Positions 6,049 through 6,507 of a stretch of DNA of 6,507 bases are shown in pieces. Each line of letters begins with the position of its first letter. The first letter of the stretch is position 1. The stretch is from positions 1 to 6,507 of the forward strand of contig CALELM010000078.1 of the NCBI GenBank assembly GCA_937902665.1, given 5' to 3'. The position numbers and the translations under genes were made by a program. The DNA comes from an uncultured Selenomonadaceae bacterium (GTDB lineage: Bacteria > Bacillota > Negativicutes > Selenomonadales > Selenomonadaceae). Under the pieces are notes generated by a model that did no database searches, was not told the DNA's origin, and saw only the letters and a program-made list of their open reading frames with translations.

Positions 6049-6182
6049 AATGGCATACCTCGCAGAAAATAAAGGGCGGTCTTTGCCTGTGCAGAAAGGA
6101 CAGGCAACCCTAATTTGATGTATTCAGCTTGCTTATGGTTTTTTGGTGGTTTTCCACGTTTCCTTAATTCTTGGAATTGCAT
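6045..6182 (-). CDS. Putative 45-residue basic peptide coupled to the MutS-like gene
   Basis: An ATG at 6182 opens 45 codons that end in TGA at 6045. This TGA shares ATGA with the start codon of the MutS-like gene, the arrangement typical of translational coupling. The peptide begins MQFQELRKRGKPPKNHKQAE and ends in YFLRGMPL, so it has a strongly basic N-terminal half, with an AT-hook-like RKRGKPPK, and a more hydrophobic C-terminus. No ribosome binding site precedes the ATG; a TATAAT at 6197-6192 would give an almost leaderless message. The reading frame contains the palindrome 6083-6107. I do not recognise a family. It may be a leader peptide, a small partner protein, or chance; the coupling is the main argument for it. 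Confidence 0.35.
   Translation of the reverse strand: MQFQELRKRGKPPKNHKQAEYIKLGLPVLSAQAKTALYFLRGMPL
6083..6107 (-). other. Hairpin in the leader of the MutS-like gene
   Basis: TTGCCTGT and ACAGGCAA form a perfect 8-bp stem around a nine-base loop. No T run follows on the minus strand, so this is not an intrinsic terminator. It lies about 35 bases before the start codon of the MutS-like gene and inside the 45-codon ORF. It could influence mRNA stability or translation, but nothing in the sequence proves a role. Confidence 0.4.
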
Positions 6183-6191
6183 GACATTTTA

Positions 6192-6244
6192 ATTATACGA
6201 AAAAAGTCAGAAAAATACTATTCTTCTGAGCAAAAACCTGTAAA
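6192..6244 (-). promoter_or_regulatory. Possible promoter region of the MutS-like gene
   Basis: Two weak candidates are seen on the minus strand. TTTACA (6244-6239) lies 18 bases before TAGTAT (6220-6215). A perfect TATAAT (6197-6192) stands further downstream without a good -35 box. The region is AT-rich. Either would give a transcript starting 140-165 bases before the MutS-like gene and just before the 45-codon ORF. Confidence 0.3.
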
Positions 6245-6314
6245 AAAATTCTGGTGGTAAAAAAGCCAGCTTTAAACACGTTTTTGTTTGCAGATTTAAT
6301 TTTTGTCGTTTTCA

Positions 6315-6334
6315 TTTCATATCGCATACCTCGC
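6315..6334 (-). repeat. Second copy of the MutS-like gene's translation start region
   Basis: On the minus strand GCGAGGTATGC, then GAT, then ATGAAA repeats the start region of the MutS-like gene at 6063-6043 (GCGAGGTATGC, CATT, ATGAAA) almost exactly. Here the third codon is TGA, so the frame is only two codons long. A second ATG, overlapping that stop, opens a 40-codon AT-rich frame (6315-6193) beginning MKTTKIKSANKNVF. I see no recognisable protein there. The rest of 6193-6365 holds only AT-rich sequence. Confidence 0.4.
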
Positions 6335-6365
6335 CAAATGCTGTTGCGTATTTTGTTTTTGACAT

Positions 6366-6402
6366 CAAAAATCCCCGGAACACTTTTCGTGATTCGGGGA
6401 TT
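6366..6402 (-). terminator. Intrinsic terminator, minus strand
   Basis: AATCCCCG (6370-6377) pairs with CGGGGATT (6395-6402), with extra inner pairing of CAC with GTG. On the minus strand the stem is followed by a run of Ts (complement of the As at 6367-6371). On the plus strand the downstream sequence GGTTTTCG is a much poorer tract. It lies between repeat copy 3 and the MutS-like gene. It could end a gene beyond the window, or act as a leader terminator for any transcript started in the repeat. Confidence 0.6.
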
Positions 6403-6444
6403 GGTTTTCGTTTGTAGCTTTTTGCGGTCTGGTCAAGCGCTTCG

Positions 6445-6507
6445 TTATAACGCCATTGTTCAAGAAAATGTCATAAGCATTTTCCCTCCAATTTGCGTTT
6501 CAACGAA
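6445..6507 (-). repeat. Dispersed repeat, copy 3 (inverted, reaches the window end)
   Basis: Read on the minus strand, these 63 bases match copy 2 (2530-2592) with a single substitution, A for G beside the central loop. This turns the 8-bp palindrome into a 7-bp one (6464-6484). The unit ends in GGCGTTATAA at 6454-6445, the same sharp edge as in the other copies, and is then followed by unrelated sequence. Its orientation places the downstream side toward the MutS-like gene, about 400 bases away. The copy probably continues past the window end. Confidence 0.88.

Noticed and set aside
1..6507. CRISPR array
   Set aside because: The repeat copies are thousands of bases apart, in mixed orientation, with genes between them and no cas genes. 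There is no repeat-spacer periodicity.

Overview
The window carries six recognisable protein genes, and the coding density, moderate GC content and strong AGGAGG-type ribosome binding sites look like a bacterial chromosome. The combination of a YhdT/PanF pair, AzlCD and a membrane MutS-like ATPase, with the style of the intergenic sequence, suggests a Negativicutes relative (Selenomonas-like). This taxonomic guess is an inference at moderate confidence; no rRNA or other marker gene is present.

Layout. Bases 1-53 are a truncated copy of a repeat. Bases 54-369 hold a good promoter (159-187) and a structured leader that ends in an intrinsic terminator just before the ribosome binding site of yhdT (370-633). 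yhdT overlaps panF (626-2143), a sodium/pantothenate symporter. Bases 2144-2621 hold an unrecognised 37-codon ORF or gene remnant, a strong terminator (2316-2355), a run of hairpins, and a full copy of the repeat (2530-2592) directly upstream of a two-CBS-domain gene (2622-3089). A terminator (3098-3140) that can serve both strands separates this gene from three genes on the minus strand. In transcription order these are a membrane-anchored MutS-family ATPase (6048-4270), azlC (4188-3451) and azlD (3461-3153). azlCD have their own promoter (4220-4248). Upstream of the MutS-like gene lie a 45-codon ORF coupled to it by an ATGA overlap (6182-6045), a leader with a minus-strand terminator (6366-6402), and a third copy of the repeat in inverted orientation (6445-6507).

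How the genes work together. YhdT-PanF should import pantothenate, the coenzyme A precursor. AzlCD should export branched-chain amino acids, whose biosynthesis shares a precursor with pantothenate; a functional link between the two is only suggestive. The CBS protein probably senses an adenine nucleotide, with an unknown target. The MutS-like protein has a complete ATPase but no mismatch-recognition domain, and its role is unknown.

The least ordinary parts are non-coding. One is the yhdT-panF leader, where mutually exclusive terminator, antiterminator and pseudoknot pairings can be drawn. The other is a repeat family whose three copies all point toward the nearest gene and all end sharply at GGCGTTATAA. 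Both window ends fall inside this repeat.
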